64,000 nucleotides of DNA from Domibacillus sp. DTU_2020_1001157_1_SI_ALB_TIR_016 (GTDB lineage: Bacteria > Bacillota > Bacilli > Bacillales > Domibacillaceae): positions 2,873,501 to 2,937,500 of the forward strand of contig NZ_CP135439.1 of NCBI RefSeq assembly GCF_032341995.1, given 5' to 3'. The stretch's first letter is position 1. Each line of letters begins with the position of its first letter. Below the pieces are notes generated by a model, which was given only the letters and a program-made list of their open reading frames with translations, searched no databases and was not told the origin of the DNA. A program made the translations under genes and the position numbers. This document shows, in pieces, positions 42,272 through 51,068 of this stretch.

Positions 42272-43821
42272 TCCCACTCGATTGTTGCAGGCGGCTTGCT
42301 CGTAATGTCATACACAACGCGGTTTACGTGTGCGACCTCGTTGACAATACGTGTAGAAATCACTTCAAGCACATCCCATGGAATACGCGCCCAATCCGAT
42401 GTCATACCGTCAATGGATGTTACGGCACGGATACCTACCGTGTAATCATATGTGCGCGCATCTCCCATAACCCCTACGCTGCGGATGTCTGGAAGTACAG
42501 TGAAGTACTGCCAAATTTCACGCTCAAGACCATGATTGGCGATTTCTTCGCGCAAAATCGCATCAGATTCACGAACAATTTCCAATTTTTCTTCTGAAAT
42601 CGCTCCAAGCACACGGATACCCAGTCCAGGACCTGGGAACGGCTGGCGCCAAACGATGTGTTCTGGAATACCAAGCTCTGTTCCAAGCGCGCGCACTTCA
42701 TCTTTAAACAGCGTGCTAAGCGGCTCAATCAGCTTAAACTGCATATCTTCCGGCAGTCCGCCTACGTTGTGGTGCGATTTAATTGTCTGCGCCGTAGCTG
42801 TACCACTTTCGATAATATCTGTGTAAAGTGTTCCCTGCGCCAGGAATTCAATACCTTGAAGTTTTGATGCTTCATCATCAAAAACGTAAATAAACTCGTT
42901 ACCGATAATTTTCCGTTTTTGTTCTGGATCTGATACGCCTGCCAGCTTGTTCATAAAGCGCTCTTTCGCATCAACTTTAATAATATTAATGTTAAAGCCA
43001 TTAGCAAATGTATCCATAACCTGCTCAGCTTCCCCTTTACGAAGAAGGCCGTGGTCAACAAAAATACATGTTAACTGATCGCCGATTGCTTTATGGATCA
43101 AAACCGCTACAACAGATGAATCTACACCGCCGGACATCGCGCAAAGCACTTTTTTATCGCCCACGATTTGGCGGATTTTTTCCACTTCGATTTCAACGTA
43201 GTTTTCCATAGACCAGTCGCCTGTGCAGCCACATACACCAAATACAAAGTTCTTTAAAAGATCGTTTCCGTATACGGAATGCTTTACTTCCGGATGGAAT
43301 TGAACTGCGTATAGGTTTTCAGCTTTATTGCTCATTGCAGCAATTGGGCATGATGGACTTACTGCATCAACTGTAAAACCAGCTGGTGCTTCTGTTACAA
43401 GGTCGCTATGGCTCATCCAGACAACCTGTTCGTTCGGAAGATCTGTAAATAGAGCAGACTCATTTTGAACGGTAATAGCGGCTTTTCCGTATTCACGGTG
43501 CGACGCTTTTGAAACTGTACCGCCAAAGTGTTTTGTCATCAGCTGCATACCGTAGCAAATACCGAAAATCGGCACATTCAAGTCAAAAATGCGCTCATCG
43601 CAGTGAAAGGCGTCATCTGCGTATACACTGTTTGGGCCGCCTGAGAAAATAATCCCTGTCGGATTGATCTCTTTGATTTCTTCAACTGTAATAGTGTGCG
43701 GATGAAGCTCGCTGTATACACCAAATTCACGAATACGACGTGTGATCAACTGGTTGTACTGGCTTCCAAAGTCAAGTACAAGAATCATTTCCTGGTGCTG
43801 CAATTCTGATTTCCCTGTCAT
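42268..43821 (-). CDS. guaA: GMP synthase (glutamine-hydrolysing) GuaA
   Basis: 517 residues. It aminates XMP to GMP. The N-terminal class I amidotransferase has Cys89 (FGICYGMQ); the ATP-PPase domain carries [10 protein letters not shown] (about 229-238); the C-terminal dimer domain ends in KPPATIEWE. Followed by pbuG as in B. subtilis. Confidence 0.97.
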   Translation of the reverse strand: MTGKSELQHQEMILVLDFGSQYNQLITRRIREFGVYSELHPHTITVEEIKEINPTGIIFSGGPNSVYADDAFHCDERIFDLNVPIFGICYGMQLMTKHFGGTVSKASHREYGKAAITVQNESALFTDLPNEQVVWMSHSDLVTEAPAGFTVDAVSPSCPIAAMSNKAENLYAVQFHPEVKHSVYGNDLLKNFVFGVCGCTGDWSMENYVEIEVEKIRQIVGDKKVLCAMSGGVDSSVVAVLIHKAIGDQLTCIFVDHGLLRKGEAEQVMDTFANGFNINIIKVDAKERFMNKLAGVSDPEQKRKIIGNEFIYVFDDEASKLQGIEFLAQGTLYTDIIESGTATAQTIKSHHNVGGLPEDMQFKLIEPLSTLFKDEVRALGTELGIPEHIVWRQPFPGPGLGIRVLGAISEEKLEIVRESDAILREEIANHGLEREIWQYFTVLPDIRSVGVMGDARTYDYTVGIRAVTSIDGMTSDWARIPWDVLEVISTRIVNEVAHVNRVVYDITSKPPATIEWE

Positions 43822-44020
43822 AATTTTACTCTCTTCCCTTCAATTCCGTATTATCGGAAACATTTATCTATTTTTTGTTCGTGTTCACACATTTTGACCT
43901 CATTTTATATGGTTCAATGGAGCCGGTCAAGGTATTGTTCTGTTTATTGAAAATTCAAAAAGTAAAAACACGCCCCGCTCTGCGGCGGATACCGTTTACA
44001 TCATTTTTTGTTCACATAAA

Positions 44021-44058
44021 AAAACTTTCCGGCGTCAGCCGGAAAGTTTTAGTTTTTC
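44021..44058 (-). terminator. Terminator of nadE
   Basis: AAAACTTTCCGGC / GCCGGAAAGTTTT with loop TGAC, overlapping the nadE stop. Confidence 0.88.
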
Positions 44059-44876
44059 CAGAAATCATCAAATACCGTAATCGGAAGATGGCGTTTATGG
44101 CGTGTTTTTGTAAAATGCGCCTCGATTTTTTCAGCTGCCTCAGCTGGAATTTCTTTTCCTTCAAGGTAGTCATCAATTTGTTCATACGTTACACCGAGCG
44201 CCACTTCATCTGGGATCAGCGGTTTATTGTCTTCAAGGTCAGCAGTCGGTACTTTCATATACAAATGCTCCGGTGCACCGAGCTCCTTCAGCATAGAACG
44301 GCCCTGGCGCTTATTTAAACGGAACAACGGAACAACGTCGGCTGCCCCGTCACCAAACTTTGTATAAAAGCCGGTAACAGCTTCCGCCGAATGGTCCGTT
44401 CCGATCACTACCGCTCCTTTTGCTGCAGCGATCGCATACTGCACTTTCATTCGCTCACGCGCTTTATCATTTCCTTTTATGAAATCAGAAATCTCAATGC
44501 CGGCGGCTTCAACGGCCGCTTCGCTGGCGTCCACCGCTCCTTTAATATTAACCGTCAGGCGCTCATCCGCTCCAATAAAGTCCATAGCAGCCTGTGCATC
44601 CGGCTCGTCTTTTTGAACTCCATATGGAAGGCGGACGGCATAAAAGGTATAATCCTTGCCAGTTTCTTCACGAAGCTCTTCCACTGCGAGCTGCGCAAGG
44701 CGCCCGGCAAGCGTGGAATCTTGCCCCCCAGAAATTCCGAGCACGTATCCTTTCAGGAAAGGATACTGGCGGAGATAGTCTTTAAGAAAATCAATGCTTC
44801 GGCGAATCTCTTTTTGTGGATCGATTTGCGGCTGTACTTGCAGCTCTTCAATGATTTCTTTTTGTAATTCACGCAT
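44049..44876 (-). CDS. nadE: Ammonia-dependent NAD+ synthetase NadE
   Basis: 275 residues, homodimeric enzyme amidating deamido-NAD with ammonia. The PP-loop SGGQDST is at 49-55 and KxDxxP-type segments follow ([14 protein letters not shown]). There is no glutaminase domain. Monocistronic with its own terminator; start behind AAAGGGG. Confidence 0.96.
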   Translation of the reverse strand: MRELQKEIIEELQVQPQIDPQKEIRRSIDFLKDYLRQYPFLKGYVLGISGGQDSTLAGRLAQLAVEELREETGKDYTFYAVRLPYGVQKDEPDAQAAMDFIGADERLTVNIKGAVDASEAAVEAAGIEISDFIKGNDKARERMKVQYAIAAAKGAVVIGTDHSAEAVTGFYTKFGDGAADVVPLFRLNKRQGRSMLKELGAPEHLYMKVPTADLEDNKPLIPDEVALGVTYEQIDDYLEGKEIPAEAAEKIEAHFTKTRHKRHLPITVFDDFWKN

Positions 44877-45033
44877 GATACAAGAAGTCCCCTTTCATTT
44901 CTAGTTCTTTCTAGTATCATACCACTTCCGCATGTGAATCAACCAACAAAAGCAAAAGTTTATGCCTCTCCTCCAAATCGGCATTTAAAAAAATAATGTA
45001 CATCTATGTATGAAAAGAAAGCAATTATCAATA

Positions 45034-45066
45034 CTAAAAAAGAGGACAGCCAGATGGCTGCCCCTC
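45034..45066 (-). terminator. Terminator of the DUF1540 gene
   Basis: GGCAGCCATCTGGCTGTCC hairpin followed on the minus strand by TCTTTTTTAG. Confidence 0.7.
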
Positions 45067-45071
45067 CATTT

Positions 45072-45227
45072 TTACACTTCTGGTACGAATGTTTTACAAT
45101 CAGTTTCTTCCTGGTTGGAGGCCTGCTTGCCTTTATGACTCACTACGTAAATGGCCTCTGCTCTACATTTGTTTCCAGAACCCCAGTATTTGCAGTTGTT
45201 TACTTCACAAAGAACATCTTTCGCCAT
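45072..45227 (-). CDS. DUF1540 small cysteine protein
   Basis: 51 residues, MAKDVLCEVNNCKYW..., with four cysteines (7, 12, 21, 44) in the DUF1540 pattern, which suggests a small metal-binding fold. ATG 45225-45227 behind GGAGGTG; the longer frame upstream to 45275 covers the ribosome site. Function unknown; homologues are common in spore formers. Confidence 0.85.
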   Translation of the reverse strand: MAKDVLCEVNNCKYWGSGNKCRAEAIYVVSHKGKQASNQEETDCKTFVPEV

Positions 45228-45354
45228 TTGCTTACACCTCCTGGTCCTTAGTATGACCAAAGCGGATGGTATCATACTTCATTTTAACGTTTGGCCCCGC
45301 GTTGTTCAGGGAACAGGCGAAACGATAATACGACATTAAACGGAGGCCAAAATC

Positions 45355-46290
45355 ATGGACAATGAACAAGTAGACGTTGTCATTGCAGGCGGCGGACCGG
45401 GCGGTTTAAATGCGGCACTCGTTTTGGGCAGGTCTTTGAAAAAAGTGCTTGTGATTGATGAAGACAGGCCAAGAAACAGTGCCACACTAAGATCGCACGG
45501 TTTTTTAACAAGGGACGGAGCCAGCCCGGATGAAATTCGCGAAATTGCCAGAGAACAACTAAAAACGTATCCAAATGTTACTTTTATAAAGGATGTCGTG
45601 GAAGATGTTGAACGAAAAAATGGCCTCTTTATAGTAAAAACCAAAAATGGAAAAATGGCTTCCGGCAGAAAAATGATTTTCGCAACCGGTATGAAGGACC
45701 ACCTGCCCGATATTCCGGGGCTTGATAAAGTATATGGAAAAACGGTTTTTCATTGCCCATACTGTGACGGCTGGGAACGGCAGCACGATCCGATTGCTCT
45801 TTTTGCAGACGGAAAAGCTCTTCTACCGTTCGTTAAACTCATTTTCAACTGGAGTAAAGACTTAATCGTTTTTTCGAACGGGCCGGCTGGAATAACAGCA
45901 GAAGAAAAGAAACAGCTCATGCATTACAATATTCAGCTGATTGAAACACCTATCGCTAACCTGCAGTCGACGGATGGACAATTGGAAAATGTGGTTTTGC
46001 AAAATGGGGACAGCATCCGCCGCACCGGTGGCTTTATGGCTTCTACCGGAGAACAACAAGGCTCCTCTCTTCCCGCCCGGCTTGGCATTCGGCTCAATGA
46101 TCAACATGAATATGTGACCGGCCAGCACGGACAAACAGAGATCAAGGATTTGTTTATTATTGGCGATGCTAAAAACACCTTTACGAGCCTGGTCGGTGCA
46201 GCAAGCCAGGGCTATGAGGCAGCTGTGAAAATAAATGGGGACTTTGCGGCAGAAAACTGGGCCGACGGCTTAAAAACAACTTCTCATTAA
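45355..46290 (+). CDS. FAD-dependent thioredoxin reductase-like oxidoreductase
   Basis: 311 residues of the pyridine-nucleotide disulfide oxidoreductase fold. FAD loop AGGGPGG at 11-17, redox pair C134-P-Y-C137 (HCPYCDGWE), and C-terminal FAD motif FIIGDA. The NADPH-binding glycine motif normally found after the CxxC segment is weak (ALFADGKALLPF), as in GliT/HlmI-type dithiol oxidases, which use oxygen rather than NADPH. Could therefore be a thiol oxidase rather than a thioredoxin reductase. Followed by an osmC-type gene on the same strand. Confidence 0.8.
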   Translation: MDNEQVDVVIAGGGPGGLNAALVLGRSLKKVLVIDEDRPRNSATLRSHGFLTRDGASPDEIREIAREQLKTYPNVTFIKDVVEDVERKNGLFIVKTKNGKMASGRKMIFATGMKDHLPDIPGLDKVYGKTVFHCPYCDGWERQHDPIALFADGKALLPFVKLIFNWSKDLIVFSNGPAGITAEEKKQLMHYNIQLIETPIANLQSTDGQLENVVLQNGDSIRRTGGFMASTGEQQGSSLPARLGIRLNDQHEYVTGQHGQTEIKDLFIIGDAKNTFTSLVGAASQGYEAAVKINGDFAAENWADGLKTTSH

Positions 46291-46385
46291 GCTCATTCGA
46301 TAAGCATCACCAGCGGATTTTGCGTTTAAATTTTCCGAACTGCGGCAAGCTATACAGGCATGCCATACAACAGGAGGATCGATAC

Positions 46386-46832
46386 ATGGATTTAAAAGAT
46401 AAAATGACTTTTCATGTAACCGGTACGACGGAAAAATTAAAAACGACAATTCAATCAAAGCAGCATACGATCATATTGGATGAGCCGCCGGCAGTCGGCG
46501 GAGGCGACAAAGGCTCCGATCCCCTTTCTTATCTTCTCGCTTCTTTAGCTGGATGCGAAAATATTATCGCGTATATGGTGGCACAGGAAATGAATTTTGA
46601 CCTTCAATCCATGGAGATGGATGTAAAAGGCGTACTTGATCCGCTCGGTATGCGGGGAGAGCCAGGAGTTCAAGTGTTTTTCGAAAAAGTTTCCTTTAAA
46701 GCAAAGGTTTCCACAAGCGAATCGGAAGAACGCCTTGCGGAATTAAAAGAAAAAACCGACGCCCGGTGCCCGGTGCTGACGATGATGAAGGCAGCCGGCA
46801 TTGAATTAGAAACCGAATGGGTAAAAGCGTAA
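46386..46832 (+). CDS. OsmC family peroxide/redox protein
   Basis: 148 residues with the two conserved OsmC cysteines, C57 (LAGCEN) and C128 (ARCPV), which reduce organic peroxides in Ohr/OsmC enzymes. ATG at 46386 behind AGGAGG; the open frame further upstream lacks a ribosome site. It probably forms a redox pair with the preceding FAD enzyme, 95 bases upstream. Ohr, OsmC and YhfA-like branches cannot be separated here. Confidence 0.85.
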   Translation: MDLKDKMTFHVTGTTEKLKTTIQSKQHTIILDEPPAVGGGDKGSDPLSYLLASLAGCENIIAYMVAQEMNFDLQSMEMDVKGVLDPLGMRGEPGVQVFFEKVSFKAKVSTSESEERLAELKEKTDARCPVLTMMKAAGIELETEWVKA

Positions 46833-46840
46833 ATGATATC

Positions 46841-46877
46841 CAAGTCAGCCCAATTGAATCATTTGGGCTGACTTTTT
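46841..46877. terminator. Bidirectional terminator between osmC-type gene and SCO gene
   Basis: AAGTCAGCCCAA / TTGGGCTGACTT hairpin followed by TTTTTT on plus, between converging genes. Confidence 0.88.
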
Positions 46878-47455
46878 TATTCGATTAACTGTATAAGATG
46901 CGCGGCTGCTTTTTCAATATCTACTCTTTTGCTGCCCGATGCCATATCATGAACGGCTCTTATCCGGCCATCCGCGTCTACCATGTACATGGAAGTTGAA
47001 TGCGTAATGACACCCTCCCCGCTTTTTTCATATATCATGTTAAATTGCTCAGCGTATTCTCTCGTTTGCTGTTCAGTGCCGCGCAGAAACAGCCAGTTTG
47101 ATGATTGAATATCAAAGGCTTCCTTATATTGCAAAATGACTGGGACGGTATCAAACGCCGGATCAAGCGTAACAGATAAGATACTATACTGCTCTTCTTC
47201 TATTCCTTTTTCCGCCAATGCCCGCTGAAGCTTTTTTAAATCCTGTATCGTAAAAGGGCAGACGTCCGGGCATTTTGTATAAAAAAACGACACAAGCATC
47301 GGCTTGCCGCTTACCGAAAAGTCATTTCCGCTTACCTCCTGCATTGAAAAATCATCCACTTCACCGAGCTTGGGCAGTGCTGACAAGGAAGTCCATACAT
47401 AATAAAAGAAAAAACACCCTATAACAACAGCAGCGGCGAGTGCAGCTTTCTTCAT
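46877..47455 (-). CDS. SCO1/SenC family copper protein
   Basis: 192 residues: an N-terminal membrane anchor (about 4-25) and an extracytoplasmic thioredoxin-like SCO domain. Copper ligands are C62 and C66 (KCPDVCP) with His152 (THSTSMY). SCO proteins deliver copper to cytochrome oxidase CuA. Here it stands beside a multicopper manganese-oxidase cluster and no cytochrome oxidase genes, and the mnx operon of Bacillus SG-1 is reported to contain a related protein (MnxC). So copper loading of MnxG is an attractive alternative role. Downstream of two small membrane protein genes. Confidence 0.85.
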   Translation of the reverse strand: MKKAALAAAVVIGCFFFYYVWTSLSALPKLGEVDDFSMQEVSGNDFSVSGKPMLVSFFYTKCPDVCPFTIQDLKKLQRALAEKGIEEEQYSILSVTLDPAFDTVPVILQYKEAFDIQSSNWLFLRGTEQQTREYAEQFNMIYEKSGEGVITHSTSMYMVDADGRIRAVHDMASGSKRVDIEKAAAHLIQLIE

Positions 47456-47472
47456 CGCATCTACCCTCCTTT

Positions 47473-47925
47473 CTACATGCGAAGTGAATAGCGAATAGAT
47501 AACAGGATGCAGGCATGAAAGCAGGCAGCTGCAAATGGAATGGTGTACAGATCAATGGCGGCGGCTGATTCGACCGGTATTCTGCATAAAGCCGGATTTT
47601 GTAAAACAGCGCCCAGCATGGTGCCCATTGCCCCTCCCATTAACCCATTAAACACCCCATTTAATGGAGCTGGATGTTTTAACAGAGTGCCGAACCTCCA
47701 GCCAATCCATAGGCCGATCAGCAGGGAAGCTGCGTAAAAACCAGGAAAAAGCAAAATAAGGCACATGCTGAAGAAAAAAGAAGCGAGCATCGTAATCGTC
47801 ATACAAAGAACCATTGTAAAATGGTCGTCAAAAAGCATCCGCTTCCTCTTTAATAGGTGATATATCCGATACAGTTCTATTCCGTTCCAGCTGCTTAATA
47901 GAAGAATAAAAGCCAAGTTTGTCAC
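47473..47925 (-). CDS. Small membrane protein, paralogue of the next upstream gene
   Basis: About 150 residues with four predicted membrane segments. It aligns by eye with the gene at 47922-48341: both have a KRKR-type basic loop after TM1 and a glycine-rich NGxxxGxMxxMLGxV segment (here FNGLMGGAMGTMLGAVL). I place the start at a GTG whose last bases overlap the upstream stop (GTGA); a longer frame to 47988 would overlap the upstream gene by 67 bases. No function recognised. Confidence 0.6.
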   Translation of the reverse strand: MTNLAFILLLSSWNGIELYRIYHLLKRKRMLFDDHFTMVLCMTITMLASFFFSMCLILLFPGFYAASLLIGLWIGWRFGTLLKHPAPLNGVFNGLMGGAMGTMLGAVLQNPALCRIPVESAAAIDLYTIPFAAACFHACILLSIRYSLRM

Positions 47926-48341
47926 GACCTTTGAATTGAGATCATCACTAAAAGAAGACAGGCAAAAAAGACGGCGTGAATAAACCAAATCAACTGTCCG
48001 GGCATATCTATGACAGATCCGAGCATAGGGGCCATTAAGCCGGTAATAAATCCATTTATCACTCCCGCTAAAAAGGCCTGGTAATCAAAAAGCAATCCAA
48101 ACAGAGCTCCTAAAAGAATCCCTAGGGCCGCAGCAGTGATCGTAACGAGTGTAAAATGAAAAGGAAAAGCAATAACAAGCATAAGCCCGGCAAGCAGGGC
48201 CGAAAAACCGCCCGCTGCTTGACTAATATTCATTCCAAGCTGAATACCAATTCGTTTTTTTCGGCGGAATATGTACATAAATAGGGCGGTGTACACGAAT
48301 AAGTCCACACATAAAAAAGAGAATAAAGTAAGTGTGTTCAC
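47922..48341 (-). CDS. Small membrane protein (tandem paralogue)
   Basis: 139 residues, four hydrophobic segments, with INGFITGLMAPMLGSVI matching its neighbour. Starts with GTG behind GAGGTG. First gene of a three-gene unit with its paralogue and the SCO protein, so a role in membrane handling of copper or in oxidase assembly is possible but only inferred from position. Confidence 0.65.
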   Translation of the reverse strand: MNTLTLFSFLCVDLFVYTALFMYIFRRKKRIGIQLGMNISQAAGGFSALLAGLMLVIAFPFHFTLVTITAAALGILLGALFGLLFDYQAFLAGVINGFITGLMAPMLGSVIDMPGQLIWFIHAVFFACLLLVMISIQRS

Positions 48342-48447
48342 CTTTACACCTCACCTTCGCAGGCTGAATGCGTTAGAAACAGCTGTCCGACATGTTACGC
48401 TTATAGCTATGCAAACATGCCAGTGAATATCTCTGTTCCATACTAAT

Positions 48448-48474
48448 AAGACCTCCATCTCAGCTGGAGGCCTT
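48448..48474 (-). terminator. Weak hairpin downstream of the zinc-ribbon gene
   Basis: AAGGCCTCCA / TGGAGGTCTT with one wobble pair; no good T-run follows, so termination is uncertain. Confidence 0.35.
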
Positions 48475-48494
48475 ATGAAATACTTTCGAAAATA

Positions 48495-49133
48495 TTATTC
48501 TGCTTCGATCATAACAAAGTCTTTAAATGAAAAGACAACCGTTGTTACGGCTGTGCCTGCTGCCGGCTCTTCTTCTTCCTCTTCAAGCCCCAGCACATCC
48601 AGTTCATCTACTACTGGTTCCGCTGCTTCTGCGCTGTAGGCAACCGCGTTGAACAGCACCTTTGCATCAAGGTCCTCGCACATAACCGTGACACGGATTT
48701 CAAAGGAAAGAACAGGTGTCGCTAAAGGGCCGCCTGTTAATAAGTCTGCGAAAAAGTGCTGCGTCTGGCAGCTAGTTACTTTCACTTTTTCCGCTGGCAT
48801 AACCGGCACAACCATTGCTTTCATTGGAACGGCCATACCAGGAGGTGTCGTTGTAAGTCCAGCGGAAACAGCCGGATCACCCCAGTTTAAAACTTCTACT
48901 TTCACAAGACAATTATCAAAACCTGTGGCAGATACCCATAGCTCCTGAGCAGCTTGAGCACCTCCAGCTGTTGAATTCGAAATAGGTCCTGACGTATACA
49001 CCTTTTTATGCATTTTCTTTTTGCATTCCATATATTCATCCTCCTCTTCGTCATAATAAGCACCGCAGTGCTCGCAGCGTTCTTCATCATAATCGTTTTC
49101 TTTTTTACAGTAATCACATTTCCAGCTATCCAT
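48495..49133 (-). CDS. Zinc-ribbon protein, probable spore surface protein
   Basis: 212 residues. The N-terminus has a CxxC...CxxC zinc ribbon (C6, C9, C20, C23) followed by an acidic stretch, then a beta-rich part beginning SGPISNSTAGG and ending with an E-rich segment and VVFSFKDFVMIEAE. No enzyme family is recognised. A sigma-K-like promoter directly upstream and divergence from the mnx operon suggest a coat or outer spore protein made late in the mother cell. Start ATG behind GGGAGG. Confidence 0.65.
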   Translation of the reverse strand: MDSWKCDYCKKENDYDEERCEHCGAYYDEEEDEYMECKKKMHKKVYTSGPISNSTAGGAQAAQELWVSATGFDNCLVKVEVLNWGDPAVSAGLTTTPPGMAVPMKAMVVPVMPAEKVKVTSCQTQHFFADLLTGGPLATPVLSFEIRVTVMCEDLDAKVLFNAVAYSAEAAEPVVDELDVLGLEEEEEEPAAGTAVTTVVFSFKDFVMIEAE

Positions 49134-49183
49134 CTATTGCTTTCCTCCCTTCTTTTTGAATGCCAGCTTTTCTCTTGGCTCTA

Positions 49184-49212
49184 TATCGTATGAACACTCT
49201 TATAATCACGTA
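49184..49212 (-). promoter_or_regulatory. Sigma-K-like promoter of the zinc-ribbon gene
   Basis: CATACGATA (49184-49192) on the minus strand fits the sigma-K -10 CATAnnnTA exactly, with the AC of the -35 (49210-49211) 17 bases upstream. Confidence 0.65.
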
Positions 49213-49318
49213 TAATGCGTGCAACCAATTTTTACACTTTTACGTGTAAATAATTTTTCTCTTTCAAAAGACCGAACGGACTTCAAAGCTGATTTCTGTT
49301 TCACCTAATTTTTTGTAA

Positions 49319-49349
49319 GAATATTTGTCCTGCATTCGCACATATAAAT
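49319..49349 (+). promoter_or_regulatory. Sigma-E-like promoter of the mnx operon
   Basis: GAATATT (49319-49325) and CATATAAAT (49341-49349) with a 15-base spacer resemble the sigma-E pattern KMATATT / CATACANTA. The -10 half is imperfect; overlap with sigma-K is possible. Confidence 0.45.
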
Positions 49350-49379
49350 TTGCTGTAGTTTTGCAGAAGGAGGAGATCA

Positions 49380-50144
49380 ATGAAAACACGCATGAGATTT
49401 GATCAATACCTTTCCACCCTGCTCGAAAAAAGAAAACTTGAAATAACAGAAAAACATGAATCCCTTGAGGAAAAAGAAGGATTCAGTTCTCCCGCCGGAG
49501 CAGCTCCCACAGAAGAAATAAGGCTATTTAACGAATACAAGGAACAAGCCAATCTTCTTCAAATTGCAAATGCCGTTCCCGAAAGAAGAAAGTTTTTAAT
49601 GCTGAAAAAATTTTTAAAGATGCGGCGGAACCAGCAAGTGATTGTGCGTCTGAAAAAAGGTAATCAAATCTTTGAAAAAACAGGAAAAGTAAACACGGTT
49701 GGCCGTGATTTTGTGATGCTGACCAATGCAAAGGAGCGGATTTGGATGCCGTTTCGCACGATTGAGTCCGCTAATATTCCGACGGGAGTCCCTCTGTATT
49801 CCACCTCTCATCAAAATTTGATTTACGATAATCAATTAAAGGAGCGGCTGCTTTACCGCTTCGGTGAGACAGTTGCTTCGAGGGATGTATTAGTCCAGCA
49901 ATTTTACGAAGAAACACTTTTAACCAATTTAAATTCCTGGAAGTCCTTATGGGTAAAGGTCGAAACTGAACAAAAAGTTTCATTCGGAAAAATAGAGGAT
50001 ACGGACAGCGAAACCCTCCGACTGTCTTTTTGGAAAGAAAAACATGAAATGGATGCTGCGCATATTGTCTCCGTTCAAAGCATACGTTACATAAGTCTGC
50101 TTCCATTAATTGTAACAAGGCTGTACAAAAGAGTTTTCAGGTGA
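49380..50144 (+). CDS. Sm-like coat protein, first gene of mnx operon (MnxD position)
   Basis: 254 residues, no signal peptide. Coiled, charged N-terminus (about 1-75), then a small-barrel pattern: QVIVRLKKG, GKVNTVGRDFVMLTN, IWMPFRTIESAN (about 82-135). A conserved block LLYRFGETVAS follows near 157-167, and a second barrel-like half (KVSFGKIEDTDSETLRLSF) near 200. It is paralogous to the gene at 55533. In the mnx operon of Bacillus SG-1 three or more genes precede mnxE, so by position this could be MnxD, but I did not recognise it by sequence. Confidence 0.65.
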   Translation: MKTRMRFDQYLSTLLEKRKLEITEKHESLEEKEGFSSPAGAAPTEEIRLFNEYKEQANLLQIANAVPERRKFLMLKKFLKMRRNQQVIVRLKKGNQIFEKTGKVNTVGRDFVMLTNAKERIWMPFRTIESANIPTGVPLYSTSHQNLIYDNQLKERLLYRFGETVASRDVLVQQFYEETLLTNLNSWKSLWVKVETEQKVSFGKIEDTDSETLRLSFWKEKHEMDAAHIVSVQSIRYISLLPLIVTRLYKRVFR

Positions 50145-50217
50145 ATGTGTTCCCGTTTTTCCTGCCTCACCCATCACACGTCTCGCTCTTGAATTCTTTT
50201 AGTAAAGGAGAGATAGC

Positions 50218-50730
50218 ATGCGCAACAAAAAAGACGAAAAAGAAAAACAAGACGAAAACCTGATTGCCGAGGAAATTGAAACGGCAGCGTTGAAGAACGA
50301 AAACACCGAGGAAGAGCTGGAGATAGCAAAGGAAAACACCGAACAAAAGGAACATGCAGAAGATCAAGAAAACGAGGAAAAAGACAAGCCGGATAATGAA
50401 GACGAGGACGAAGAGGATAAAGACGAAGATGGTGATGAAGACGAAGATGATGAAGACGAATTTTTTGAAGAATTGACCGGTTTGTTAGGCCAAAGTGTGT
50501 TGATTATTACTGAAGCGTCTCAATTAAATTTGCTAGGCCAGACATTCAGGCCTATTTTTTGCGGCCCTATTGTTGAAGTGGAGCGAGGCCACCTGACGAT
50601 TGATCCGGTCACCATTAAAATTTTAAATGCGCCATTTTTCCAGTTCCCAACGCCGCTGTCCATTCCTTTTGAAAGGATTGCCCAGCTGACGCCTTGTTTT
50701 GATTGTAGCGAGCGGTTCCCGCTTATTTAA
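50218..50730 (+). CDS. mnxE: MnxE, small subunit of the Mn oxidase complex, with acidic extension
   Basis: 170 residues. The C-terminal half (about 83-170: QSVLIITEASQLN, LGQTFRPIFCG, TIKILNAPF, LSIPFERIAQ) is recognisable as the MnxE family, the small copper-binding subunit that assembles with MnxF and MnxG. The first 82 residues are an added low-complexity tail almost entirely E, D, K, N and Q, with an unbroken acidic run around 61-82. Known MnxE proteins are about 12 kDa, so this tail is unusual. Three cysteines (115, 160, 163) may bind metal. Second gene of the operon. Confidence 0.75.
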   Translation: MRNKKDEKEKQDENLIAEEIETAALKNENTEEELEIAKENTEQKEHAEDQENEEKDKPDNEDEDEEDKDEDGDEDEDDEDEFFEELTGLLGQSVLIITEASQLNLLGQTFRPIFCGPIVEVERGHLTIDPVTIKILNAPFFQFPTPLSIPFERIAQLTPCFDCSERFPLI

Positions 50731-50757
50731 AGCCAGGAAGAAAGGAAGTGTAAGAAA

Positions 50758-51054
50758 ATGACGTCAAGACGTTCTGCTTCAAATTCCGATAACGTTATGC
50801 ATGATATGGCGCTTGTGGATTATTTTAGAGCCTCTATTGGACAGAGGGCTTTTATAATGACTCCTTCTTATCCCTTTATGTTTATCGGTGAAATTGTTTC
50901 CTTAATAGGAGACCAGGTGGAGCTTGCAGTCGAAACCACCCATTTTGCCCAGCTGGAAAACCGAAACTGGCTCATTCACATTCACAATATCGAAGTGTTT
51001 TATATCGAGTTTCCCGGCGATCCGCGCATCCCAGAGTTAAATGACATGCTGTAA
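50758..51054 (+). CDS. mnxF: MnxF, small subunit of the Mn oxidase complex
   Basis: 98 residues. Segments GQRAFIMTPSYPFMFIGE, ETTHFAQLENRNW and HIHNIEVFYIE match my knowledge of MnxF from marine Mn-oxidising Bacillus. The predicted fold is a small Sm-like beta barrel, as in MnxE. MnxE and MnxF form a ring-like accessory assembly that stabilises MnxG and binds extra copper. The histidines (THF, HIH) are candidate ligands. It ends 14 bases before mnxG. Confidence 0.8.
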   Translation: MTSRRSASNSDNVMHDMALVDYFRASIGQRAFIMTPSYPFMFIGEIVSLIGDQVELAVETTHFAQLENRNWLIHIHNIEVFYIEFPGDPRIPELNDML

Positions 51055-51068
51055 CGAGGAGGAAAACA

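Noticed and set aside
43822..44020. Possible small gene or leader between guaA and nadE.
   Set aside because: No ribosome site with a plausible start and no aptamer pattern; only the nadE terminator and guaA 5' region are supported.
46877..47455. Calling the SCO protein MnxC outright.
   Set aside because: It lies on the opposite strand from the mnx operon, and I cannot run a comparison to distinguish MnxC from ordinary SCO (YpmQ).
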